Shown here one piece after another: positions 25,016 through 34,508 of a stretch of DNA of 64,000 nucleotides. The notes under the pieces are model-generated. The model saw nothing but the letters and a program-made list of their open reading frames with translations, had not been told where the DNA came from and searched no databases. The number at the start of each line of letters is the position of its first letter. Positions within the stretch are counted from its first letter, which is position 1. The stretch is from AV40 sp038230255 (GTDB lineage: Bacteria > Verrucomicrobiota > Verrucomicrobiia > Chthoniobacterales > UBA10450): positions 124,001 through 188,000 of the forward strand of contig JBBRNP010000005.1 of the NCBI GenBank assembly GCA_038230255.1, given 5' to 3'. The translations under genes and the position numbers were made by a program.

Positions 25016-25646
25016 ATGCCGAATTCGCAGCATACCGCGAAGGCTGCATTCAGGCGCTAGACTTGAAATCGCGGTAGGTTCTGACGACAATCTTTTTGTC
25101 CGCCACGCTGCTCTGCCCCCTGGAGAACCGTACGCCTTGGAAATACCCGGGCATCGCGTCGGCGATCAATCTGGGAATTCCGAGCGCATCAACGGATCAA
25201 CCGGGAAACCTCAAGATGTGTTGTACGACACCAAAACAGGCGATCACTACTTCGATTTGCAAATAGCGCGGCTTCCCGTCGCCGACATACTCGCGCTACG
25301 GATCCCTAACGAGAACACAATCATTTACAATAAGGACGGGAGCATTCGAGAGCCCGCAAAAGTTTTTTCATTTGAAGTGAAGCACGAACCCACGCCGTGC
25401 ATGTATCCACATTGCGCGATATACGCTTTACGAGACGGCGACCGTCCCCGCAAAGTTGCGTCGGGCATCCAAAGCGCGATTCGGTTGGCGTTTGCGCAAA
25501 TAGCGGAACGGTCTCGCGAAGAAATGTCGGAGTATCGGCTAGAGCGCAAACAAGGTTGCCTCGCCAGAATAGCTATTATGCTTGCTGCGCTTGTTGGGAG
25601 TGCGATTGCGATAATCGTGCACTTACGGCGACTCGCTTTGCGGTGA
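24996..25646 (+). CDS. Unknown C-terminally membrane-anchored protein, third gene of cassette
   Basis: A 216-residue frame with a soluble N-terminal part and one hydrophobic segment near the end (about 188-208, LARIAIMLAALVGSAIAII) followed by HLRRLALR, as in tail-anchored proteins. The first 25 residues are Arg-rich and overlap the preceding gene, so the true start may be a later non-ATG codon; the well-behaved part begins near EIAVGSDDNLFVRHAALP. The region KVFSFEVKHEPTPCMYPHC has two Cys four residues apart. I do not recognise the family. Confidence 0.55.
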   Translation: MAAAQPRCRIRSIPRRLHSGARLEIAVGSDDNLFVRHAALPPGEPYALEIPGHRVGDQSGNSERINGSTGKPQDVLYDTKTGDHYFDLQIARLPVADILALRIPNENTIIYNKDGSIREPAKVFSFEVKHEPTPCMYPHCAIYALRDGDRPRKVASGIQSAIRLAFAQIAERSREEMSEYRLERKQGCLARIAIMLAALVGSAIAIIVHLRRLALR

Positions 25647-25835
25647 TTTCGAAATCACTGCAATCTTTGCTGCGCTGGAAATCATTGAGCTGAGACGAAG
25701 ATGCCGCGAAGGGCGTGACAGCGGTTTTCCCAGTGGTAGCGTCCTCGAGATGGAAACGGCCGATTGGCATCGTTGAGCAACCAAGAGAGGTTGAGGAGTT
25801 GAGTTGTTGAGCAGTTGAGGATTTAAGAGACGGAA

Positions 25836-26843
25836 ATGGAAGCACCCGACTGGGCATCACTAAGCGATCAAGACCTTCTCGAGCGCCGGATTTCCAAGCT
25901 CGGGTTGCGGCTTGAGACGACGACGCTCGAAGCGTTGATCCAGCAACTTTACGCCGAGCTTTCGGCCAAGGGTCTCGCGTTTCATCCGCCGACGCACATC
26001 GGCGACGAGTGGTTCGTGCCGATCGGTGTTCCGGCGATTTTCGTTCCGTTTTTTCTGGTGCACGATCGGCTCCGTTCGCTGGAGCGGTCGATGATGCTCG
26101 AAGTCGAGGGCGAAACGCCGGAGTGGTTCATGAAATTGATGCGGCACGAGGCCGGTCACGCTTACATGTATGCCTACCGGCTGACTCGGAAAAAAAAGTG
26201 GCAGGAAATGTTCGGGGAAACTTCGGACGAAGAGACGCCAAGCTTTTATCGGCCGCGCCCGTTTAGCCGCAGTTACGTGATGCATCTGGACGATTGGTAC
26301 GCGCAGGCGCATCCGGATGAAGATTTCGCGGAGACGTTTGCGATCTGGCTGACGCCGGATTTCGACTGGCGGAAGCGCTATGCCGGCTGGAAGGCGCTGC
26401 AAAAACTCGAATACATCGATGAACTGATGAAATCGCTGAAAGGCAAACCGCCGGTGCACTCACCGAGATTTCGTGTGGCCGATTACAACTTTCTCAACGT
26501 CAAACTCAAGACCTACTACGCGCGGAAACGGAAACTCTACGAAGAAATGTATCCCGGCTTCTACGATGTCGATCTTCGGCAGTTGTTTTCGGCGCCAACC
26601 GGCATCAAGGCGAGCAGTTATCTGCGTCAGCGGCGGCGGCGGATCATGAACTCGGTGGCCCAATTTACGAACGAGAAGAAATTCCGGGTGAACAAACTGC
26701 TCGCGCGATTGATCGACCGAAGCGATGAGCTCGGGCTCCGCGTCCAGAACGACGATCCGCAGCAGGATTTTCGCGTCGCCTCCTACATCACCACCCTGGT
26801 GATGAATTATCTGTTCACCGGCAAGTTCAAGCGCACCAAATAA
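25836..26843 (+). CDS. Putative zinc-binding metallopeptidase
   Basis: A 335-residue cytoplasmic protein. The zinc site is visible: HEAGH at about 104-108 inside MRHEAGHAYMYAY, and a downstream DEDFAETFAIW (about 161-171) whose Glu is the likely third ligand. This arrangement fits the predicted zinc-binding metallopeptidase families described only from sequence. The basic C-terminal part (YARKRKLYEEMYPGFYD, then YLRQRRRRIM) is of unknown role. There is no signal peptide. The next gene, an ATP-grasp ligase, follows after five bases, so the pair probably act in one pathway, joining and cutting a peptide-like substrate (inference). Confidence 0.8.
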   Translation: MEAPDWASLSDQDLLERRISKLGLRLETTTLEALIQQLYAELSAKGLAFHPPTHIGDEWFVPIGVPAIFVPFFLVHDRLRSLERSMMLEVEGETPEWFMKLMRHEAGHAYMYAYRLTRKKKWQEMFGETSDEETPSFYRPRPFSRSYVMHLDDWYAQAHPDEDFAETFAIWLTPDFDWRKRYAGWKALQKLEYIDELMKSLKGKPPVHSPRFRVADYNFLNVKLKTYYARKRKLYEEMYPGFYDVDLRQLFSAPTGIKASSYLRQRRRRIMNSVAQFTNEKKFRVNKLLARLIDRSDELGLRVQNDDPQQDFRVASYITTLVMNYLFTGKFKRTK

Positions 26844-26848
26844 CGACC

Positions 26849-27874
26849 GTGAAAAAGAAACTCAAAGTCCTGGTGCTTTGCGACGGCGTCCGCCCGACCA
26901 AGATCGACGAGGACTTGAGCGAGGAGATGAAGACGGAGGATTGGCAGACCGAGGCGAACGTAATGGCTGCGCTCGCCGAGCTGGGTCACACTGCCGAGCA
27001 TCTCGCCATCTTTGACGATGTCGATCTTGTCCGGCAAAAAATGGAAAGCTTCGCGCCGGACGTTCTTTTCAATTTGGTCGAGCAATTCAAAAACAATCCG
27101 GGGTTCGATCAGAACATCGTTTCCCTTCTCGAGATGCAAGGCGTGCCGTTTACCGGTTGCGGCGCGACCGGTTTGACTCTTTGCAAACACAAAGGCATCT
27201 CGAAAAAAATCCTGGGCCATCATGGAATTCCGACGCCGAATTTCGTTGTGATTCCGCGCGGCCAGCGGATCGGAGGGCCGCGGCAATTGAAGTTTCCAAT
27301 TCTGGTAAAGCCGGTGAAAGACGAAGCGTCCTATGGAATTTCACGGGCGTCGTTCGTCCAGAACGAGGAGCAATTCCGAGAGCGGATCGCGTTCATTCAC
27401 GAAAAGCACAACAGCGACGCGATCGCGGAGGAATACATCGACGGCCGCGAGCTTTACGTCAGTATCATGGGCAACACGCGGTTGGTTGTTTTCCCAATTC
27501 GCGAGCTGATCTTTCGCGAGGTGCCGGCGAACGAACCGAAGATCGCCACCTACAAGGCGAAGTGGGACGAGGGGTATCGGAAACGCTGGGGCTTGGACGG
27601 CCAGTTCGCTGAGAACCTCGACCCGGCGCTAATCAAAGAGATCGAGCAGATGTGCAAAGACATTTATCGGTTGCTCACCATCGACGGCTACGCGCGGATC
27701 GATCTGCGACTCGCCCCGGACAACAAGGTTTATTTCATCGAAGCGAACCCGAACCCGCATCTCGCGGCTGATGAAGACTTTGCCCAATCAGCGGCGAAAG
27801 CGGGTCTGAACTATCCGCAGTTAATTAACGCGATCATCCGCCTGGGAATGAGTCCGATCCGGACTGGCGCTTAA
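26849..27874 (+). CDS. ATP-grasp ligase related to D-alanine--D-alanine ligase
   Basis: A 341-residue ATP-grasp enzyme starting at the GTG 26849-26851. The N-terminal domain (LKVLVLCDGVRPTKID) is followed by LFNLVEQF and QGVPFTGCGATGLTLCKHK, the central ATP-grasp region with FPILVKPVKDEASYGIS, and the metal-binding end RIDLRLAPDNKVYFIEANPNPHL. The family joins a carboxylate to an amine through an acyl phosphate. It is a relative of Ddl and not the cell-wall Ddl itself: the N-terminal substrate loop differs and no other cell-wall gene is near. It is co-transcribed with the metallopeptidase before it. Confidence 0.85.
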   Translation: MKKKLKVLVLCDGVRPTKIDEDLSEEMKTEDWQTEANVMAALAELGHTAEHLAIFDDVDLVRQKMESFAPDVLFNLVEQFKNNPGFDQNIVSLLEMQGVPFTGCGATGLTLCKHKGISKKILGHHGIPTPNFVVIPRGQRIGGPRQLKFPILVKPVKDEASYGISRASFVQNEEQFRERIAFIHEKHNSDAIAEEYIDGRELYVSIMGNTRLVVFPIRELIFREVPANEPKIATYKAKWDEGYRKRWGLDGQFAENLDPALIKEIEQMCKDIYRLLTIDGYARIDLRLAPDNKVYFIEANPNPHLAADEDFAQSAAKAGLNYPQLINAIIRLGMSPIRTGA

Positions 27875-28052
27875 CAAATAGACCCGGAAATGCTTGGGGG
27901 ATACGAGATTGAGACGTTGAATGCTTGAGAAGTTAAAACGTCCAAACTTACGAGCCCATTGGTGCACCGCGACCGGTAGAAGATTACCCGCAACTGGGTT
28001 AGGGTCGCGATTGTTAATACAGTGACGCTTAGGCCGTTAGCGGCCGCAATTT

Positions 28053-29765
28053 ATGGAGCACACCACGTTTTTCGAACATTACCGCGTTTCCACTGGCGAC
28101 GATGAATCGGTCCAGGAAGTCAGCCGAACTGGAGCGGCGATCAATTACAAGGCGATCGATACCCGCTCGAGTGAACCGGTCCAGCTCCAACTGATTCCGG
28201 TCGCGACGATCGAGCCAACGAAACTCCAGCAGTTAAAAGAGCGCGCAGAAACGGCGGAAAAGCTCGATCACGTTAACATTGCCAAGACGTTCGCGGTTGG
28301 CGTCGAGCACGATTACCTGGCGCTGGTCTCGGAACATTTCGAAGGCGAAACGGCCGATTCCTGGATTATAGCCAATGGACCAATGCCGGCGGACGCCGCT
28401 GTGCGCGTCGGGCTGCAAGTGGTCAGAGCTGTCGGCGCGGCCGCGTTCTTCAATCTAACCCATCGCGCCATTCAACCGTCGAATCTCATGATCGTGCCGG
28501 GAGAATCGCCCGACGGCGGTTGGCCGTTCGTGAAGGTTTTGAATTTCGGCCTGGCCGGACTCGAGCTGCATTCAGACAGCGGCGAGGCGCGAGAGCTGGC
28601 GCCTTCGATCTCGCCACAATTCGCGAGCCCGGAGCAACGAGCGAATGGCGAAATCGATTTCAGATCGGAAATGTATTCGCTGGGCGCGACGATGTGTTAC
28701 TTGCTGACGGGCGCAGCGCCGCTGGCGGTCAGCGGAATGAAGGCGCGTTTGCGCATTCAACGTTTGCCCGAGCTACGCCGGGCGCCAAAAGTGTTGCACA
28801 ATTTGCTCGTCCACCTGCTGCGCGAAAATCCGGAAAACCGACCGCAAGATCCAGTCGCGCTCGAGCACGAAATGCGCGAGTGCCTGACCAAAATCGAGAA
28901 ACGCCAAGCCATCGGCCGCAAATTGGGAATTCCATTGGCCGCGGTCATTCCGAGAAAAACGAAAGAACCGAAGCAACCGGCCACACCGTTGGCTCAAGTG
29001 ATGCGCGGATTCGTGGCCGTGGCAGTTCTCCTTCTCGCGGCGGGAGCAGCGGCCGAATTTTTCTTTCCTGAGAAGATTCCATTTTTGCATCGGAGCGGAA
29101 AAGTCGGCGTGCCGATAGGTGTGCCGGACGCCGGGCGATTTGCGGCCACGCCGTCCCAAGCGACAAAGGCTGCGCCGGTTGCAGCAAATCAGCCGACGAA
29201 TCAACCGATCCAAAATGCGTCGCCCGCGATCGCGGCGGTAAATCAAGCTCCACCGCCGGTCGCTGAGCAGGCTCAATCACCGAACGCGTCCCCCGCAAAC
29301 TCGATCACAAGTCCGACCCAGATTTGGAATCAAATCGCTTCCGCCGGAAAAGCATCGGAGCCTGAGCCGCCGGCATTAGGACCAAGCGAGCCGCCAGCGT
29401 CGTCCGCGCCGGAAAATTCGGAACAATCCTCGTCGACCGAATCAAGTGAAGCGACTGTGGCCAGCAAAAAGAAAACAATCGCCTCGAATCGAACGTCAAC
29501 GTCGCGAAGCACGCGGAGCGATCGCGATCAGTCGGAAGAAAATAATTACGACGGAGAACCAATTCATCAGGGTGCACACCATGCACGAGTAGTCGCCAAG
29601 ACGCCCGAAGGTGGATTAGTTGTGCGATTATCGTCGGGCAGGGTCGTGACTTTGCCGCCATTAAGCGACCGGGGCGTTTACAGAGCACGTCCGCGACATC
29701 GTGTTTATGTGGAACGGCCGAACGACTTTGTCCCGCCGTCGCAGCCGTTTTACCCTAACGACTGA
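28053..29765 (+). CDS. Membrane-anchored pseudokinase (protein kinase-like fold)
   Basis: A 570-residue protein with a Ser/Thr-kinase-like domain (about 20-280), a basic linker, one membrane helix (about 318-338), a long Pro/Ala/Ser/Gln-rich region (about 350-500) and a conserved-looking basic end (HARVVAKTPEGGLVVRLSSG). The kinase fold is recognisable (HRAIQPSN, NFGLAG, ASPEQ, RSEMYSLGATMCYLLTG) but the catalytic residues are gone: the ATP Lys is Gln (about 46), HRD is HRA (Asp to Ala at 139), the loop Lys is Gln (141) and DFG is NFG (164). The loop Asn (144) remains. It probably cannot phosphorylate and may serve as a scaffold or ligand sensor. Confidence 0.88.
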   Translation: MEHTTFFEHYRVSTGDDESVQEVSRTGAAINYKAIDTRSSEPVQLQLIPVATIEPTKLQQLKERAETAEKLDHVNIAKTFAVGVEHDYLALVSEHFEGETADSWIIANGPMPADAAVRVGLQVVRAVGAAAFFNLTHRAIQPSNLMIVPGESPDGGWPFVKVLNFGLAGLELHSDSGEARELAPSISPQFASPEQRANGEIDFRSEMYSLGATMCYLLTGAAPLAVSGMKARLRIQRLPELRRAPKVLHNLLVHLLRENPENRPQDPVALEHEMRECLTKIEKRQAIGRKLGIPLAAVIPRKTKEPKQPATPLAQVMRGFVAVAVLLLAAGAAAEFFFPEKIPFLHRSGKVGVPIGVPDAGRFAATPSQATKAAPVAANQPTNQPIQNASPAIAAVNQAPPPVAEQAQSPNASPANSITSPTQIWNQIASAGKASEPEPPALGPSEPPASSAPENSEQSSSTESSEATVASKKKTIASNRTSTSRSTRSDRDQSEENNYDGEPIHQGAHHARVVAKTPEGGLVVRLSSGRVVTLPPLSDRGVYRARPRHRVYVERPNDFVPPSQPFYPND

Positions 29766-29791
29766 CTCCGAGCTCCGAGCCGGAGTGGCGG

Positions 29792-30313
29792 TTAACAGCG
29801 GTGCTGATCATCCGCCTGGGCCGAGAATCGCATTTCGGTTGTAGGAAGAAATCCAAGTCGCTCGTAAAGCGCGCGGCCCTCGTCGGAAGCATGCAGGGCC
29901 AGCGAATCAATCCCCTTCTCGCGCGTCCAATCGATGATCCTCTCTATTAAGAGGGCGGCCAATCCGCGACGACGCCATTCTGGTTCGGTGTAAACATTTT
30001 GGATGGTTGCCTGGCGGCCCGAGACGATGTCGATCTTGCCGTTCGCGCCGGGCTGAGGATGAGGTGGGACTTCGTGCAGCTGGACGCCTGCACCGGCAAT
30101 AACTTTGTCCGGTTTATCTTCCGAACTGGCCAGCCAGCCAACATATTCACCCTGGTCGAACATCCTGCAAAGCGTCTCGCGGGACTGAGCGCGGAATGAC
30201 TCAAACAAGTCCGGAGGCAGCTCGCCCATGTCCCGAAACATGTTGGCACGATGCCAACTGATCAGCTCGAGATCAGCAATTGTGGCGAGGCGAATCTGAA
30301 AATTGTCGGACAC
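29792..30313 (-). CDS. GNAT-family N-acetyltransferase
   Basis: A 173-residue acetyltransferase. The acetyl-CoA site is the segment IQNVYTEPEWRRRGLAALLIE, with the Q/R-x-x-G-x-A loop as RRRGLA, followed by the C-terminal fold SLALHASDEGRALYERLGF. The first strand and helix (FQIRLATIADLELISWHRA) also fit. The acceptor cannot be told from sequence. It is a single gene, convergent with the pseudokinase gene (26 bases apart) and divergent from mutS. Confidence 0.88.
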   Translation of the reverse strand: MSDNFQIRLATIADLELISWHRANMFRDMGELPPDLFESFRAQSRETLCRMFDQGEYVGWLASSEDKPDKVIAGAGVQLHEVPPHPQPGANGKIDIVSGRQATIQNVYTEPEWRRRGLAALLIERIIDWTREKGIDSLALHASDEGRALYERLGFLPTTEMRFSAQADDQHRC

Positions 30314-30328
30314 GAAGCAAGAGTACGA

Positions 30329-30349
30329 CGGTCAGAGACCGCCGCTACA
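30329..30349. repeat. Half copy of the CTGTAG...CTACA dispersed element
   Basis: This stretch (CGGTCAGAGACCGCCGCTACA) matches the right arm of the element at 54998-55061, with a GACC-type stem and the terminal GCCGCTACA. The left arm is missing. It lies in the 88-base gap between the acetyltransferase and mutS. Confidence 0.5.
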
Positions 30350-30401
30350 ACCGATTAACATTCTTTTCGTCCGGGGCCGCATTTAGCATCATATTTTCAA
30401 C

Positions 30402-32906
30402 ATGCAGGACGCGCTCACCCCGATGATGCAGCAGTATCAGCGACTGCGGAAAAGCATTCCGGCGGACACCCTCCTGCTTTTTCGGCTGGGCGATTTTTAC
30501 GAACTGTTTTTTGAGGACGCGAAAGAGGCGTCGGTCTTGCTCAACGTCGCGCTGACCAAGCGCAACGAAGTCCCGATGTGTGGCGTCCCCTACCACGCAG
30601 CGCCGGGTTACATCGCGAAATTAATCAAAGCCGGCCGGCGGGTCGCGATTTGCGATCAAACAAGCGAACCGCAGCCGGGCAAGATTGTTTCGCGCGATAT
30701 CACCCAGATCATCAGCGCCGGGACGGTGAGCGAATTGAATTTGCTCGACGCCAAGCGCGCGAATTATCTCGGCGCGGTTTACGCCGACAACGAAGGCTTT
30801 GGTTTCGCTTACGCCGACCTGACGACCGGCGAATTTCGTCTGACCCAGTTGCAAGATCGACAAGCACTGATGGACGATCTCGCGCGGGTGTCTCCGTCAG
30901 AGTTGTTGGTCAGTGCCGAGCAAAGAGAGTCGTTAGGCCAAATCGATCACGCGATTGAGTATGACAGCTACGCGTTCCTGCCGGAGCACGCGAGCTTCAC
31001 CTTGTGTGAGCATTTCCAGGTAAAATCGCTCGACGGCTTTGGCTGCGCCCAAATGACGCAGGCGGTCGCCGCTGCCGGAGCGATCGTGCATTACCTGAAG
31101 CATCAGCTTCGTCGCAAAATCGATCATCTCAGTTCGCTCGGGTGCGATGCTCCCAGCGATTACGTGCTGCTCGACGCTGCCACCCAGAGCAACCTGGAGT
31201 TGGTTGAATCGCGAAGCGCGCGCGACATCAGCCTACTCGCAGTGCTCGATCGAACCGCGACGCCCATGGGCGCGCGAAAACTGCGGTCGTGGATTCTGCA
31301 GCCACTGCGCGATTTGACCGAGCTCCGATGCCGGCAGCAAATGATCGCCGATTTGTTGGAGGAGCCGGAGCTACTCGACTCGATCCGGACGGAATTGAAA
31401 TCGATCCGCGATATTGGACGCGCGGTCGGGCGGTTGAGCCAAGCCTCCGGAAATGCGCGCGACCTGGTTGCGCTGAAAACGTCGCTCCAGCAAATCCCAA
31501 AACTCAAAGCGGAATTGCAGAAAATTCTGGATCGCCTCGCCTTCGGAGCAAACCGCGCGAAGGAACAGGGCGACATCGAGTTGCTCGCGCAACGCCTGCA
31601 AAACGAAATCCAGGAAATTCCCGCACTGGCCGAAAAATTAACGAAGGCGTTGGTAGATGATCCGCCACTCGCTTTGAAAGAAGGCGGGATTTTTCGTGAC
31701 GGCTATGATGTCGATCTTGACGGACTGCGAAACGGTTCGCGTGAGGGCAAAGACTGGATCAGTCAATTGCAGGAACGCGAGATCGCCGCGACCGGAATCA
31801 AGTCCCTCAAGGTCCGTTACAATTCTGTATTCGGTTATTTCATCGAAGTAACTAAATCGAACCTGGCGGGGGTGCCGGCGCATTACACACGCAAACAAAC
31901 TACGGTCGGCGGCGAGCGTTTCATCACACCGGAGTTGAAAGAGATGGAAGGAAAGATTCTGGGCGCCGATGAGCGGGCCCGGAATCTCGAATACGAACTT
32001 TTTCAAAAGGTGCGCGAGGAAACATTGCGCGAGCTCGGGCCGATTCAGCGAACCGCGGAAGCGATCGCGACTGCCGATGCAATCGGCGCACTAGCGGAAA
32101 CAGCGCGGCTCTTCAATTACTGCCGGCCGACGCTGAATGAATCGCTGCGGCTCGCGATTAAGGATGGCCGCCACCCGGTGCTCGACCAGAACCTGGTCGA
32201 AGAAAAGTTTGTGCCTAACGACACGACCTTGGATGGCGACGGAATGCGGCTGGCGATTGTGACCGGGCCGAACATGGCCGGCAAATCGACGTATATCCGC
32301 CAAGTCGCGCTCATAGTCTTAATGGCGCAGATCGGCAGCTTTGTGCCGGCAGCGAGCGCGGAGATCGGCCTGGTCGACCGCATTTTTACGCGAGTCGGCG
32401 CGAACGACGACCTGGCGCGCGGCCAGTCAACGTTCATGGTGGAGATGAACGAGACATCGAACATCGTAAACAACGCGACCGAGCGCAGCCTGGTCATTTT
32501 GGACGAGATCGGCCGAGGAACATCGACCTTCGACGGGCTGTCGATTGCCTGGAGCGTGGCGGAATTTTTGCACGACAAGATCAAGGCGCGCACACTTTTC
32601 GCGACCCACTATCACGAGCTGACGAAGCTGGCGGCGGAACGCAAAGGCGTTTGTAATTTCAACGTCGCGGTGCGCGAGTGGAATGAGCAGATCATTTTTC
32701 TGCGCAAGATCGTGCCGGGCGGCGCGGACAAAAGTTACGGGATTCAGGTGGCGCGGCTGGCCGGTTTACCGAAGGAGATCCTGGATCGGGCCAAGGAAAT
32801 TCTGTCGCATCTGGAAAACCCAAACGGCGCCGTCGTGCACGAAAAGAAAAAGCGACGATCGAAGAGCATGCCGCAATCGGAAAAACCGCAGCTGGATCTG
32901 TTGTGA
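30402..32906 (+). CDS. mutS: DNA mismatch repair protein MutS
   Basis: An 834-residue protein of normal MutS length. The mismatch-reading Phe-x-Glu is present in GDFYELF (F32, E34). The ATPase domain has Walker A GPNMAGKSTYIRQ (about 622-634), the STFMVEMNET segment, Walker B LVILDEIGRGTSTFDG and FATHYHEL. The C-terminal tail after LDRAKEILSHLE is short and basic (KKKRRSK). It recognises base mismatches after replication and recruits MutL; mutL is not in the window. It is followed after 72 bases by a TPR gene. The start is the ATG 30402-30404. Confidence 0.98.
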   Translation: MQDALTPMMQQYQRLRKSIPADTLLLFRLGDFYELFFEDAKEASVLLNVALTKRNEVPMCGVPYHAAPGYIAKLIKAGRRVAICDQTSEPQPGKIVSRDITQIISAGTVSELNLLDAKRANYLGAVYADNEGFGFAYADLTTGEFRLTQLQDRQALMDDLARVSPSELLVSAEQRESLGQIDHAIEYDSYAFLPEHASFTLCEHFQVKSLDGFGCAQMTQAVAAAGAIVHYLKHQLRRKIDHLSSLGCDAPSDYVLLDAATQSNLELVESRSARDISLLAVLDRTATPMGARKLRSWILQPLRDLTELRCRQQMIADLLEEPELLDSIRTELKSIRDIGRAVGRLSQASGNARDLVALKTSLQQIPKLKAELQKILDRLAFGANRAKEQGDIELLAQRLQNEIQEIPALAEKLTKALVDDPPLALKEGGIFRDGYDVDLDGLRNGSREGKDWISQLQEREIAATGIKSLKVRYNSVFGYFIEVTKSNLAGVPAHYTRKQTTVGGERFITPELKEMEGKILGADERARNLEYELFQKVREETLRELGPIQRTAEAIATADAIGALAETARLFNYCRPTLNESLRLAIKDGRHPVLDQNLVEEKFVPNDTTLDGDGMRLAIVTGPNMAGKSTYIRQVALIVLMAQIGSFVPAASAEIGLVDRIFTRVGANDDLARGQSTFMVEMNETSNIVNNATERSLVILDEIGRGTSTFDGLSIAWSVAEFLHDKIKARTLFATHYHELTKLAAERKGVCNFNVAVREWNEQIIFLRKIVPGGADKSYGIQVARLAGLPKEILDRAKEILSHLENPNGAVVHEKKKRRSKSMPQSEKPQLDLL

Positions 32907-32978
32907 GTCCGAGCCGGACTGGCCCTTTTTCACTGACCGCGAGCGCCAACCAATTTATAATCGTAGCTGACACGACGT

Positions 32979-34394
32979 ATGGCAGTTAAAACCGAAAAGG
33001 AGCTGAACGAGACGCAGCGCAGTCTTTGGTTGAAAGCGATGGCGGCGATGGAGCTGCGCAATTTTGGTTACGCGATTTCGCTTTTGCAGGGCCTCCTCAA
33101 ACAGGAGCCGCAATTTCTGACCGGACGGCAATTATTGCGTCGGGCCGAAGTCGCGAAACAAAAATCCGGCAAGAAAAGCTTCTTTAACATTTCGACCGCG
33201 CCGATCGCAGTGATGAAAGCGCAGCGTGAGGTAAAAAAGGCTCCGCAGCGGGCGGTGGAGATGATCGAGAAAGTTTTGGAAGAAGAGCCTTACAATCGAC
33301 AAGCCAACCTGACGTTGAAGGAAGCAGCGGTCGCGGCGGGCTGGCCGGAGATCGGTGTTTTCGCGCTGCGAACTTTGCTGGAGGAAAATCCACGCGACCT
33401 GAAACTGCTGCGTGAACTGGGGCAGCTCTATCATCAGACCGGTCAAAGCGAGGAGGAGGTCGAGATTTATAATCGGATCACGGAGATCGATCCGCTCGAC
33501 GCGTCGGCGCTACGATTGGGAAAAGACGCGTCAGCGCGCGCATCAATGAGCACGGGCGGTTGGACCCAAGCCGAAAGTTATCGCGAATTGATCAAGGACA
33601 AGGATGTCGCCGTTTCGCTGGAGCAGCAAAGCCGGATGCAGTTGACGGGCGAAGCGCTCGAGCAGCAGATCGCTGAGTTGCAGGCGCGGCAGCAGGCCGA
33701 ACCGCAGAATATCGATCTTGCCCGGCGGCTGGGCGCGTTATCCGAACAAAAGGACGACATCGAATCGGCGATCAAATGCTACCAGCAAGCGGTGGATTTA
33801 ACCGGCGGTCGTGACGCTGCGCTGATCCGGAAACTCTCCGATCTAAAAATGCGGGGCGCGGAACGCGACATCGCGGCGCACGAGGAATTTTTGGCCGGCC
33901 ATCAAAAAAAAGACTCGGTTCACGCGAAGAAAACCGAAGAGCTTCAAGCCGCAAAGAAAAAGCGAGCTGGTATATTGATCGAAGAAACGAAAAAACAATT
34001 GGAGCGAAATCCGACCGATCTCCAATTGCGATTTGAGCTCGGCGAGCATCTCGTCAACGCGCAACGATTTCGAGAAGCCGTGCCGGAATTACAACGCGCG
34101 CGACAAAACCCTAATGCGCGGCTGAAGGCAATGAATCTGCTGGGCGTCTGTTATCGGGAACTGGGCATGCTCGATTTGGCGATGAAACAATTCGAGGACG
34201 CAGCCAAGGAGATCATGACGATGGATCCGATGAAAAAGGAAATCGTCTACAATCTTGGGATCGTTTACGAGAAGATGGGCGAGCGCGAGAAGTCGCTCAA
34301 TTGCATGAAACAAATCTACGAGGCGGACTACGGGTATAAAGATGTAGCCGAGCGAGTCGAAAGCTCCTACCCGCAGGACAAAGGGCGGAGTTGA
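32979..34394 (+). CDS. Tetratricopeptide-repeat protein
   Basis: A 471-residue, wholly helical and strongly charged protein with no signal peptide. TPR-like helix pairs are visible through most of the length, for example LRELGQLYHQTGQSEEEVEIYNRI, LGALSEQKDDIESAIKCYQ, MNLLGVCYRELGMLDLAMKQFEDA and VYNLGIVYEKMGEREKSLNCMKQIYE; the middle (about 200-320) is a Gln/Glu/Lys coiled coil. Such proteins serve as scaffolds for protein assemblies. It is on the same strand as mutS and may be read from the same promoter, but nothing links it to repair. Confidence 0.85.
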   Translation: MAVKTEKELNETQRSLWLKAMAAMELRNFGYAISLLQGLLKQEPQFLTGRQLLRRAEVAKQKSGKKSFFNISTAPIAVMKAQREVKKAPQRAVEMIEKVLEEEPYNRQANLTLKEAAVAAGWPEIGVFALRTLLEENPRDLKLLRELGQLYHQTGQSEEEVEIYNRITEIDPLDASALRLGKDASARASMSTGGWTQAESYRELIKDKDVAVSLEQQSRMQLTGEALEQQIAELQARQQAEPQNIDLARRLGALSEQKDDIESAIKCYQQAVDLTGGRDAALIRKLSDLKMRGAERDIAAHEEFLAGHQKKDSVHAKKTEELQAAKKKRAGILIEETKKQLERNPTDLQLRFELGEHLVNAQRFREAVPELQRARQNPNARLKAMNLLGVCYRELGMLDLAMKQFEDAAKEIMTMDPMKKEIVYNLGIVYEKMGEREKSLNCMKQIYEADYGYKDVAERVESSYPQDKGRS

Positions 34395-34508
34395 GCTGGT
34401 AGATGTCGATCTTGCAGCCTCGAATAGCCGGCTTACTTGCACGTCCAAAGCTGTGTCAATATGCGAATCTCTGATGCCGACTAGCGGCATCACAACCTGC
34501 AAATACCT

